From contig NZ_JAANOW010000001.1 in the NCBI RefSeq assembly GCF_011758805.1, positions 1,054,001 through 1,118,000 of the forward strand: 64,000 nt of DNA, written 5' to 3'. Below the pieces are notes generated by a model. That model ran no database searches, was not told where the DNA came from, and saw only the letters and a program-made list of their open reading frames with translations. This stretch comes from Mycolicibacterium fluoranthenivorans (lineage in GTDB: Bacteria > Actinomycetota > Actinomycetes > Mycobacteriales > Mycobacteriaceae). This document shows, piece after piece, positions 27,687 to 38,500 of the stretch (the first letter of the stretch is position 1; each line of letters starts with the position of its first letter). The position numbers were made by a program, and so were the translations under genes.

Positions 27687-30600
27687 GTGGGCGCTGGGCG
27701 GTTTGTCGGTCGAGTTGGCGGTTTGGCTGTGGCGCTGGGGGTGGGCGCCGCGGTGTCACTCGGCGCGGGGATCGCCTGGGCCGACGAGAGTGCCGGGGGC
27801 GGCTCGGAATCTGGCGGCACCAGTTCGGCAAGCGGTGGCTCCGCCGGTGGCGGTGCGTCATCCGGCTCATCGGCGCCGGGTGCGACCGAGTCGGGTTCCG
27901 CCGGTGCGGAGGTCTCTTCGCCCACAGCCGGCGAAGCCAAGAGTGAGGTGAAGACCTCGGCGGGCTCCTCGCACAAGCGCAAGCCGGCGGGTGCGAAGGC
28001 GGCCAAGAACGACGCCACCGGGGCGCCGAAGTCCACGGTGTCCTCACGTCCTGCACGCGAAGACAAGGACGACGAGCCGGGTACGGGATCGTCTGCCCCG
28101 GTCAAAGCGACGCCGTCTGCGGTTGCGGTCAGTGCTCCGGCGGCGACAACGGTTTCCGAGCCACCCGCGGCGGTGCCGGCGGCAGCCGTGGTTTCCGGGT
28201 CGGTGCGTGCGGTCGCCGGTGCGGTGGCGGATGCGTCGTTGGTCGGTGGTGTCCCGGCGGGACCCTTGGTGAACTCGCCCGTGCTGTGGGCCGTCGCCGC
28301 CGCGTCCCGGCGTGAATTCGCCGGGGGAGGTAACTCTTCGGCGAAGACGGCGGCGGTGGTCTCCACCGGCGAGCCGGCGACGGCGTTGGCGGCCGCGGCA
28401 CCCGCGGCGACGGCGAATACCGCTCCGGTGTTCGGCACGCCGATGGTGACCACCACCGATTCATCCAGCGGGGTGGTCACCGGCCAGGCCTTGGCCACTG
28501 ATGCCGACGGCAACACGCTCAAATACTCCGCGACCGCGACCAACGGCAAGGTGACGATCAACTCGTCGACGGGAGCGTTCGTGTACACCCCGACGGCGGC
28601 GGCGCGACACGCCGCCAGCGCGACCGTCAACCCGGTCACCCAGGGCACCATCACGGTGAAAGTCACCGACGGCAAGGGTGGCATCGCCAGCGCGGCGGTG
28701 GTGGTGGACATCGCGCCATCGGTGAACACGGATCCGACGGCCACTCACGCCGTGGGTAAACCGAACTCGGCCACCGGAGCCGTGACCGTGACGGTCAAGG
28801 CCACCGACAAAGACAAAGACACGCTGACCTACAGCGTGGGCACCGCGCCCGCCAACGGCGGCGTGACCGTGGATGCGAAGGGCAAGTTCACCTACACCCC
28901 GACCCCCGAGGCGGCGCTGGCTGCCGGTGCGACAACCACGGACTCCTTCACGTTCACAGTGTCCGATGGCCACGGCGGATCGTTCACCGACACGGTGACC
29001 GTCCCGATCGCCCCGAACGGGGCACCGGTCAACGGCGTCGCCGCCATTCTCAAGACCAACCCGACCACCGGTGCGGTCACCGGGACCATCAAGGCCAGCG
29101 ACCCGGACAAGAACACCCTGACCTACAGCACCGAATCCCCGGCGACGGGCACCGTCACCATCAACGCCAAGACCGGAGCCTTCACCTACACCCCGACCCA
29201 GGCCGCCCGCCAGGCCGCAGCCGAGGGAGTCGCTGGGGCGCAGTCGGATTCGTTCACCGTGACGATCACCGACTCCAAGGGCGCGACGAACACCCAGTCG
29301 GTGACCGTGGACATCTCCCCGAACAAGGCGCCGATCAGTCCCACCTTCACGATCACCAGCACCAACCCGTCGACGGGTGCGGTGACCGGCACCGTGCACG
29401 CCGACGATCCGGAGAGCGACGCCCTCACCTACACCGCCGGCGCATCGGTCACCGGGGGCAAGGTGAAGATCAACGCCAAGACCGGCGTGTTCACCTACAC
29501 CCCGACCACCGCGGCCCGGCATGACGCCGGTCTGACGGTAAACCCGGTCACCACAGACTCTTTCACGGCCACCATCACCGACGCGAAGGGCGCCTCGATC
29601 ACCACGGCGGTCACCGTCACGGTGGTGCCGGCCAACGTGACGCCAACCGCCACCGTCACCGTCGGTAAACCTGACGCTGCGGGTGTCGTGACCGGCGTGG
29701 TCAAAGGCACCGACAAGGACAAGGACACCCTCACCTACAGCGCGCCGGCGACCACCACCAAAGGCACCGTCACGATCGACGCGACCACCGGAACGTTCAC
29801 CTACAACTCGACCGCGGCGGCGCGCCATGCTGCGGCGGGCACGGTCGCGGCCGACAAGACCGATACGTTCACCGTGACGATCACCGATGCGCATGGCGGG
29901 ACCTTCGACAAACTCGTGAGCGTCACGGTTGCCCCGGCCAACACTGCTCCCACCGGAGGCACGGGCGGCGGTGTCACCTTGGGCGCCAACGGTGTGGTCA
30001 CCGGGACGCTCTCGGCCACCGATGCCGACGGTGACCCGCTGACCTACTCCGCTCCCGCGAAGTCGGCCAAGGGCACGATCACCATCACGGGCAGCACCTT
30101 CACCTACACACCCACCGATGCCGCCCGGATCAAGGCGAATGCCGCCAACGCCACCGCGGCTGACAAAGCCGACGCCTTCACCGTCACCGTGTCCGACGGC
30201 CACACCGGCACGACAACGTTCACCGTCAACGTGGCTGTCGACCCCAAGGGTTTGAGTGCGGTCGGCGGGACCGTCAACGTCAACGGCGAGAACGTCGACG
30301 CGGTGATGAGCAAGGACGGGACGCGGGCGATCATCGCCACCGTCACCGGTGACAGCACCAGCGGTTACACGACATCGTTCACCGTGATCAACACCACGAC
30401 GGGTACCAAGATCGGCACCGCGGTGCAGGTGACGGGTCGGGAGGGGTGGATCACCTTCAGCGACAACGCCACCCGCGCGCTGGTCGCCACGTCGGTCGAC
30501 GAAGTCGATGGCACCCAGTCCACCCGGCTGGCGGTCATCAACGCCGGCACGGGCGTGCAACTGGGCGGCACCCTCAACCTCGCGGGCTACGGCTACGTGG

Positions 30601-32297
30601 ACGATGTGTTGCAGTACAACGCCGATCAGACCCGGGCGATCCTGGCCATCGACGGTAAGGACGGCTCCGACGATGACGTGGCCCGGGTGACGGTGGTGAA
30701 CGTGACGACCGGCGCGCAGGCCGGGGCCACCCGGACTTTCGTCGGAACCCAGAACAGCGACTCCCTCTTCGGGGACCTGTCGCCGGTGTCGGTCGACCTC
30801 AACGCCGACGGCAGCCGAATCGTCGTCAGCACGTTCGGCGGCGATACCGCATCCGATGGCTCCGTCACCACGATCACGGTCATCGAGACCGCCGGCGGTA
30901 GTCAGCTCGGCGCCACCACCTCGGTCAGTGGCACCGTGTTCAACCCCGTCCAGATCAGCAATGACGGCACTCGTGCCGTGTTCGCCTACACCCCAGAAGT
31001 CGACGATGTGGGCGATCAGACCACCAAGGTGGTGGTGCTCGACCTCACCAGCGGCGGCCAGGTCGGTGCGACGTTGTCGGTGGCGGGCCAGGGTGCCGCG
31101 CAGCTGAGTGGCGACAGTAGCAAGCTGGTGGTCAACAGCGGTATCTACGACACCGTCACCGGCAGAACCACCACGGTGATCTCGGTGTACAACGCCGCGA
31201 CCGGAGCGCAGATCGGTACCGGCGCCACTGCCGGTGACACGGCCACCATCCTGCCCGCCCAGTTCAACGATGCCGGCACGCGTGCCATTGTCACCGGATA
31301 CGGCATCGCATCCGGCTCCCTGTCAGGGGTTCGCGTCATCGTCATCGACACGGCCACGGGCGAACAGGTCGGTAGCGCGGTCACCGTGGCGGGTTCACCT
31401 GTCGGCTTCAACCCGGTCAACGGCGACCTGCCGCTGCCCATTCAGTTGGTGGCGAACGGAACTCGGGCTGTGGTGACCACCGCGCCGACCGGCACGACGA
31501 GCAATTTCGCAGTCATCAACACCACCACAGGCGCACAGATCGGGACGACGTTGAACCTGACCGGCACGGTCACCTTCAATGTCGAGGACACCGATACCTA
31601 CTTGACGCCGTTGTTCAACGCTGACGACAGCCGAGCCTTCCTGACCACGGTCACCGGAACGGCGGCGAGTGGCTACACGACCCGGATAGCGTTGCTCGAC
31701 ACGGCGACAGGCCTGCAAGTCGGGACCACCATCACCCTCACCGGTGCCCCGGCCACCTATGTCGGCGACTCCAACCTCGTCGCTGCCGGGAACCGGGCCG
31801 TGTACTTCACCAATGTCGTTGACAGCAAGGGCAACTACACCACGCGGGTCGCGATCGTCAATACCGACAACGGTGCCCAGCTGGGCGCCACGAGAACGTT
31901 CACCGGCACCTACGGCGCTTACGTTCAGATCAGTGACGACGACAGGGTGACCGTTCTCGCCGACACCGACACGACGTCCAAGCTGTCGGTGTTCAACGCC
32001 GTGAACGGCGTCCAGATCGGGAAAACCCTGACCTACAGCGGTAGTACGTGGACATGGGTCACGCTGACCACGGATCCGAACCGTGCTCTCGCGTTCTCGG
32101 TGTCCGGTAGCACCAGCAAGATCACCGCCATCGACCTCACCACCGCGACCACGATCGGCACCCCACTGACCCTCGCCGGCGGGCTGTATTACGTCTATCG
32201 AGACGAGGCCAGCGACCGGGCCGTGGTCACGATGCAGACCGGCGATGCGCAGACCGGCTACACCACGATGCTCACCACGGTGCAGATCAAGGCGTGA
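27687..32297 (+). CDS. Secreted giant repeat protein 1 (6 VCBS/cadherin-like repeats plus propeller-like C-terminus)
   Basis: About 1536-residue exported protein. A Sec-type signal peptide (VGRVGGLAVALGVGAAVSLG, cleavage near AWA-DE) is followed by a Ser/Gly/Ala-rich disordered region, a short block NSPVLWAVAAASRREF also present in the next gene, and six repeats of about 102 residues (28413-30246). Each repeat has a TGxVTGxxxAxDxDxDxLTY opening with a calcium-type DxDxD, a middle FTYTPTAAARHA, and a DSFTVTxxDxxGG end. The last 680 residues are short repeated units with the pattern TTGxQIG and ADGTRAVV, resembling YVTN/WD40-like beta-propellers. Likely a surface or extracellular adhesin-type protein. 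Start chosen at the GTG at 27687, with AGGAGG 4 nt upstream, matching the paralogue. Confidence 0.88.
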   Translation: MGAGRFVGRVGGLAVALGVGAAVSLGAGIAWADESAGGGSESGGTSSASGGSAGGGASSGSSAPGATESGSAGAEVSSPTAGEAKSEVKTSAGSSHKRKPAGAKAAKNDATGAPKSTVSSRPAREDKDDEPGTGSSAPVKATPSAVAVSAPAATTVSEPPAAVPAAAVVSGSVRAVAGAVADASLVGGVPAGPLVNSPVLWAVAAASRREFAGGGNSSAKTAAVVSTGEPATALAAAAPAATANTAPVFGTPMVTTTDSSSGVVTGQALATDADGNTLKYSATATNGKVTINSSTGAFVYTPTAAARHAASATVNPVTQGTITVKVTDGKGGIASAAVVVDIAPSVNTDPTATHAVGKPNSATGAVTVTVKATDKDKDTLTYSVGTAPANGGVTVDAKGKFTYTPTPEAALAAGATTTDSFTFTVSDGHGGSFTDTVTVPIAPNGAPVNGVAAILKTNPTTGAVTGTIKASDPDKNTLTYSTESPATGTVTINAKTGAFTYTPTQAARQAAAEGVAGAQSDSFTVTITDSKGATNTQSVTVDISPNKAPISPTFTITSTNPSTGAVTGTVHADDPESDALTYTAGASVTGGKVKINAKTGVFTYTPTTAARHDAGLTVNPVTTDSFTATITDAKGASITTAVTVTVVPANVTPTATVTVGKPDAAGVVTGVVKGTDKDKDTLTYSAPATTTKGTVTIDATTGTFTYNSTAAARHAAAGTVAADKTDTFTVTITDAHGGTFDKLVSVTVAPANTAPTGGTGGGVTLGANGVVTGTLSATDADGDPLTYSAPAKSAKGTITITGSTFTYTPTDAARIKANAANATAADKADAFTVTVSDGHTGTTTFTVNVAVDPKGLSAVGGTVNVNGENVDAVMSKDGTRAIIATVTGDSTSGYTTSFTVINTTTGTKIGTAVQVTGREGWITFSDNATRALVATSVDEVDGTQSTRLAVINAGTGVQLGGTLNLAGYGYVDDVLQYNADQTRAILAIDGKDGSDDDVARVTVVNVTTGAQAGATRTFVGTQNSDSLFGDLSPVSVDLNADGSRIVVSTFGGDTASDGSVTTITVIETAGGSQLGATTSVSGTVFNPVQISNDGTRAVFAYTPEVDDVGDQTTKVVVLDLTSGGQVGATLSVAGQGAAQLSGDSSKLVVNSGIYDTVTGRTTTVISVYNAATGAQIGTGATAGDTATILPAQFNDAGTRAIVTGYGIASGSLSGVRVIVIDTATGEQVGSAVTVAGSPVGFNPVNGDLPLPIQLVANGTRAVVTTAPTGTTSNFAVINTTTGAQIGTTLNLTGTVTFNVEDTDTYLTPLFNADDSRAFLTTVTGTAASGYTTRIALLDTATGLQVGTTITLTGAPATYVGDSNLVAAGNRAVYFTNVVDSKGNYTTRVAIVNTDNGAQLGATRTFTGTYGAYVQISDDDRVTVLADTDTTSKLSVFNAVNGVQIGKTLTYSGSTWTWVTLTTDPNRALAFSVSGSTSKITAIDLTTATTIGTPLTLAGGLYYVYRDEASDRAVVTMQTGDAQTGYTTMLTTVQIKA
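28413..30246 (+). repeat. Six tandem ~102-codon repeats in giant protein 1
   Basis: Six consecutive units encode VCBS/cadherin-like modules ending in the D-I-[AS]-P or V-[AV]-P type boundary. They are diverged from each other, more so than the units in the neighbouring gene. Confidence 0.85.
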
Positions 32298-32590
32298 GAT
32301 TCGCCCCGGATTGCTGCAGTGACGGATGCGTGACGCCGCCGATCGTCGCGGTCGTGCGGAACCGCTGGTGTGGCAAAACTCGTGGTTGCAGACACGCCTA
32401 ATCACAGGCGGCACGGGTACGCAGGAAAATGCGAGCTGATCGCGATGTTCATACCCGACTGGGTGAATTGTTGGGCCGGGACCTTGCAATTCCAGCAATT
32501 TGACGCTAAGGATATTTTCAGGCTTTACCCTGTAGCGACATAGCTAGCTGTGCCCTGGTGCCCGCTGCGATCTGGACGTTGGGAGTTGTG

Positions 32591-35500
32591 GTGGGTGCTG
32601 GGCGATTCGTGGGCCGCGTCGGCGGTCTCGCGGTGGCGCTGGGCGTCGGCGCGGCGGTATCCCTGGGTCAGGGGACCGCATGGGCAGATGACACGGCCAC
32701 GGGCGGCACCGAATCCAGTGGCACAGCCGGGCCCTCGGAGTCCTCCGGTGGCACGGTCAAAAACCCCGACACCAGCACGAACACCCCGGCCGCAGACTCC
32801 GCCACCGGCACCAAGGCCAGCGACGAGCCCGCAACGAAGGCCGCGACGGGTACATCGCACAAGCGCAAGAAACCGGCCGCCGCGGAGCCCAAGCGGGAGA
32901 CCGCCGACGCACCCAGACCGTCGGTGACGTCGCGGCCGGTCCGTCACGAAGACGACGAAGACGCCACCCCGGCGAAGAGTGTGCAGACGGCGCCGGTCGC
33001 GGTGAGCGCGACAGCCCCGTCGACCGCCGCGCCGGTGGCGCAGGTGGCACCGGCCGCTGCGGTGGTGGCGGAGTCGGTCGGGGTGGTGTCAGGTGCGGTG
33101 GTGGATTCGTCGCTGTTGGGCGGCGTCCCGGCGGGCCCCCTGGTCAACTCGCCACTGCTGTGGGTGGCCGCGGCAGCCTCCCGGCGTGAGTTCGGTGCCG
33201 ACGACGGTGCGGACGCCGAGGCCGAAGCCGAGACCACGGCGAAAGCCGCCATGGCACTGGCGACCGCCGCGACCGACAACCACAGTCCGACGCTGGGCAC
33301 GCCCACGGTGGGAACGCCGAATGCCACCACCGGAGTCGTCACCGGTTCGGTCAAAGGCGCCGATGCCGACAAGGACGCGTTGACCTATTCGGCGCCGGCG
33401 ACCAGCACCAAGGGTGGCACCGTGGTGGTCAACGCGACGACGGGCGCCTTCACCTACACCCCGACGGTCGCCATCCGGCATGCCGCCGCGGTGACCGGGG
33501 CGACGACGGCGGACAAGACCGACACGTTCACCATCACCGTGTCCGACGGGTTCGGCGGGACGGCGGACAAACTCGTCACCGTCGCGGTGAAGCCGATCAA
33601 CGCGGCGCCGACGGCGAACGCGTCACCGACGGTGAACGCGCCGGGCGGTTCGGGTGTGGTGACGGGCAGCCTCGGTGTGGCCGATGGTGATTCGGATGGC
33701 TTGACGTTCAAGGCGGCCCCGACGAAGGGGACGGTGACGTTCGCCCAAGATGGGTCGTTCACGTACACGGCGTCGGATGCGGCGCGGCACGCTGCGGCCG
33801 TGCCCGGCGCGAACGGATGGGTGACGACCGAGACCTTTGCGGTGACGGTCACCGACGGTCACGGTGGGACGGTAACCAGGAACGTGAAGGTCGCGATCGC
33901 GCCGGCCGATGCGAATCCGGAGATCTCCACCGTGACCGCCGGGACGCCGAACACCAAAGGCGTGGTGTCGGGCCAGATCTCGGCCACCGATACCGATAAC
34001 GACACCTTGACCTACAAAGGGACCTCCACGGTCAACGGCAAGGTGGTGGTGAACGCCAAGACCGGTACCTTCACCTACACCCCGACCGCGGCGGCCCGGC
34101 ACGCCGCCGCAGGGGGCGGCGCCACCTCGGAGGCCATCACGCTGACGGTCACCGATGGCCATGGCGGCAGCGCGTCACAAACCGTTGTGGTGGACATTCT
34201 TCCGTCCAACGCTGCCCCCACGGCCACGGTGTCGGTGGGTAAACCGAATGCCACCACCGGAATAGTCACCGGCACCGTCAAAGGCGCTGATGCCGAAAAG
34301 GACCCGCTGTCCTATTCCGCGGCGCCGGGGACGTCCAAGGGCACGGTCACCCTGAACGCGAGCACCGGGGCGTTCACCTACACCCCGACCGACGCGGCGC
34401 GGCACGCGGCCGCCACCGGTGCCACCGCGGACAAGTCCGACTCGTTCCTCGTGACCATCACCGACACCCACGGTGGGGTCAGCACCAAGACAGTGACGGT
34501 ATCGATATCGCCGATCAACGCGGTGCCGACGGCGAACGCGTCACCGACGGTGAACGTGCCCGGCGGTTCGGGTGTGGTGACGGGCACTCTTGGTGTGGCC
34601 GATGGTGATTCGGATGCATTGACCTTCACGGCCACCCCGAAGAAGGGGACGGTGACCTTCGCGCAGGACGGGTCGTTCACCTACACGGCCTCGGATGCGG
34701 CACGGCATGCGGCGGCCGCCACCGGGGCGCTCGCCGCGGTCAAATCCGAGACGTTCACCGTGACGGTCACCGACGGGCACGGCGGGACGCTGACCAAGAG
34801 CGTGAAGGTCGCGATCGCGCCGGCCAATGCGAATCCGGTGATCGGCGATGTCACTGTGGGCGCGCCCAATTCGGCAACCGGGGTGGTGTCGGGCCAGATC
34901 TCGGCCACCGATGCCGACAACGACACGCTGACCTACAGCGGTGCGTCCACGGCCAACGGCAAGGTGGTGGTGAACGCCAAGACCGGCGCCTTCACCTACA
35001 CCCCGACCGCCGCGGCGCGCCATGCTGCGGTGGGTAACCCGGCGGCGAGCGACACCGTCACGGTGACCGTGACCGACGGCTACGGAGGTACCGCCACCAA
35101 AAACGTTGTGGTGAGCATCCTTGCGGACAATCTGCCACCCACCGTCGGCGTGTCGGTGAACCAGCCGGACAGCGCGACGGGTGTCGTCACCGGCAAGGTG
35201 ACCGGCACGGATCCCGACAACGATGTGCTGACCTACAGCGCTCCCGCGAACACCGTCAAAGGCGCGGTGAGCGTCAATGCGGCGACGGGGACATTCACCT
35301 ACACCCCGACCGATGATGCGCGGCATGCCGCGGCCGTCGCCGGGGCGCCGGCCGCGGACAGGTCGGACACCTTCAATGTCATGGTCAGTGACGGCAAAGG
35401 CAACGTCGTCGCGGTGGCCGTCACCGTGGCGATCGCGCCGGACAGGGCCAACTCCGCGCCGACGAATCTCACTGCCACTGTCACAGAACAGAATCCGACC

Positions 35501-38500
35501 TCGGGAGCGGTGACGGGCACGCTCTCGGCCACCGATGCCGACGGCGATACGCTGACCTATACCGGCTCGGCAACCACACCCAAGGGCACACTGACCATCG
35601 TGGGTGGCACCTTCACCTACACCCCGACGGCGGCAGCCCGGCATGCGGCGGCTTCGCCGACGGCGACGGACGCGGACAAGACCGACAGCTTCACCGTCAC
35701 GGCGACCGACGAGCTCGGTGCCGGCACATCGACCACGGTCACGGTAGCGATCCTGCCCGCCGACACCGCGCCGACGCTGTCGGTGACGACGGGTTCCCCG
35801 GACTCTTCGACCGGTGTGGTGACCGGGACGGTCTCGGGTGTCGATGCCGATGGTGACGTACTCCAATACTCGGCTCCGGCGAGCACTTCCAAGGGCACGG
35901 TCACGATCGACGCGTCGACCGGTGCGTTCACCTACACCCCGACGGCGGCGGCGCGACACGCGGCGGCCTCGCCGGCGGCGAGCGCGGCCGACAAGGCCGA
36001 CAGCTTCACCGTCACGGTGACCGATGGGTTCGGTGCCAGCGTCACCACCACGGTCTCGGTGAGCGTCGCCCCGGCGAATGCCGCACCCACCCTCACGGTG
36101 ACGACGGGCACGCCGAACCCCACCACGAGTGTGGTGACCGGGACGGTGTCGGGGACCGATGCCAACGGTGATGCGCTGACCTACACCGCGCCCACCAGCA
36201 CGTCCAAGGGCACCATCACGATCAATGCCAGCACCGGTGCCTTCACCTACACCCCGACGGCGGCAGCCCGGCACGCGGCGGCGTCGGTTTCCGGGACCGA
36301 CGCGACCGACAGCTTCACGGTCACGGTCACCGATGGTTACGGGGCCAGCGTGCCGGTCACGGTGACGGTGAACATCGTGGCCACCAATACCGCGCCGACG
36401 CTGTCGGTGACGACGGGCTCGCCCAATTCCACCACCGGGGTGGTCACCGGCAAGGTCACCGGCACCGACGCCAACGGTGACACGCTGACCTACTCCGCAC
36501 CCGCGTCAACCAGCAAGGGCACCATCACGATCGACCCGTCGACCGGGGCGTACAGCTACACCCCGACGGATGCGGCGCGGCACGCCGCGGCCTCTCCCAC
36601 CGCGACCACCGCCGTCAAGTCGGACAGTTTCACGGTCACCGTCACCGACGGATTCGGCGGCACCGCCACCGCGACGGTGTCGGTGAGCATCCAGCCGGCC
36701 AACACCGCACCGACCTTGTCGGTGACGACGGGTGCACCCGACACCTCCACGGGTGTGGTCACCGGGACCGTCGCCCGAACGGACGCCGACGGCGACACGC
36801 TCAAATACGCCGCACCCACCAGCACGTCCAAGGGCAGCATCACCATCAATGCCAGCACCGGTGCCTTCACCTACACCCCGACGGCGGCCGCCCGGCACAA
36901 GGCGAGCGCACTGACCGCGACCGACGCGGACAAGGCCGACAGCTTCACCGTGACGGCGACCGACGGCTTCGGGGCGAGTGTGACCACCACCGTGTCGGTG
37001 AGCGTTCAGCCCGCCAACGCCGCACCGACGGCCACGGCGACGGTGGGCACGCCGAACACCACGACCGGCGTGGTGACCGGCAAGGTCACCGGCACCGATG
37101 CCAACAGCGACACGCTGACCTACTCCGCACCCGCGTCGACGGGCAAGGGCACCATCACGATCAATGCGTCGACAGGTGCGTACACCTACACCCCGACGGC
37201 GGCGGCCCGGCACGCGGCGGCCTCGACGACGGCGACCGCAGCCGACAAAGCCGACAGCTTCACGGTCACGGTGACCGACGGTTACGGCGCGAGCGTCCCG
37301 ATCACCCTCTCGGTGACCGTGCGGCCGGCCAACACCGCGCCGACGCTGTCGGTGACGACGGGCTCACCCGATACCTCGACAGGTGTGGTGGCCGGCACCG
37401 TCACCGGCACGGATGCCGACACCGACACGCTGACCTACGCCGCGCCCGCATCAACCACCAAGGGCGCCATCACCATTGACGCCAGCACGGGTGCGTTCAC
37501 CTACACCCCGACCGCGGCGGCCCGCCATGCCGCATCGTCGACGACGGCGACCGCCGTCGCCAAGGCCGACAGCTTCACCGTGACGGTGACCGACGGCTTC
37601 GGGGCCACCGTCACCACCACGGTGTCGGTGAGCATCGCGCCCGCCAATACCGCGCCCACGGCGACGGTGACGACGAATACGCCGAACGCCACCACCGGTG
37701 CGGTGACCGGCACGGTGTCGGGCACCGACCCCAACGGGGACACCCTGAAGTACGCCGCCGCAGGTGCCTCCAAGGGCACCGTCACGATCAACGCCACCAC
37801 GGGCGCGTTCACCTTCACCCCGACCGCGGCGGCCCGGCACGCGGCGGCGTCGGTCACGGCGACCACCGAGAAGACCGACACCTTCACGGTGACCGTCACC
37901 GACGGGTACGGCGCCAGTGTGCCGGTCACGGTGACGGTGAACATCCTGCCGGCCAACACCGCGCCGACGGTGACGGTGACCAAGGGCTCCCCGGACACCT
38001 CGACCGGCGTGGTGACCGGTAAGGCGACCGGCACCGACGCCAACGGCGACGTACTCCAATACTCTTCTCCGGCAAGCACTTCCAAGGGCACCGTCACCAT
38101 CGACGCGTCGACCGGCACCTTCACCTACACCCCGACGGCGGCGGCGCGGCATGCGGCGGCCGCGCTGACGGCGACCACGGCCGACAAGGCCGACAGCTTC
38201 ACCGTCACCGTGACCGACGGATTCGGCGGCACCGCCACCACCACGGTGTCGGTGAGCATCCAGCCCGCCAACAGCGCGCCGGCCCTGTCGGTGACCACCG
38301 GATCGCCCAACGCGACCACCGGCGTGGTGACCGGGACGGTGTCGGGCGCCGACCCCGACGGCGACCCGCTGACCTACACCGCGCCCGCATCCACCAGCAA
38401 GGGCACCGTCACGGTCAATGCCTCGACCGGTGCGTTCACCTACACCCCGACCGAGGCGGCCCGACTCCTGGCGGCGGCGGGCAGCGCCACCGCCGCGGAC

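Noticed and set aside
28461..30560. 699-codon open frame antisense to giant gene 1, and similar antisense frames at 34541-36274 and 37451-38635
   Set aside because: They follow the repeat period of the sense gene and are Arg/Gly-rich; long frames are expected opposite repetitive high-GC coding DNA.
32298..32590. Possible small gene or RNA in the gap before giant gene 2
   Set aside because: No frame with a start and coding bias, and no convincing hairpin or promoter pair; a TTGACG near 32500 lacks a -10 at proper distance.
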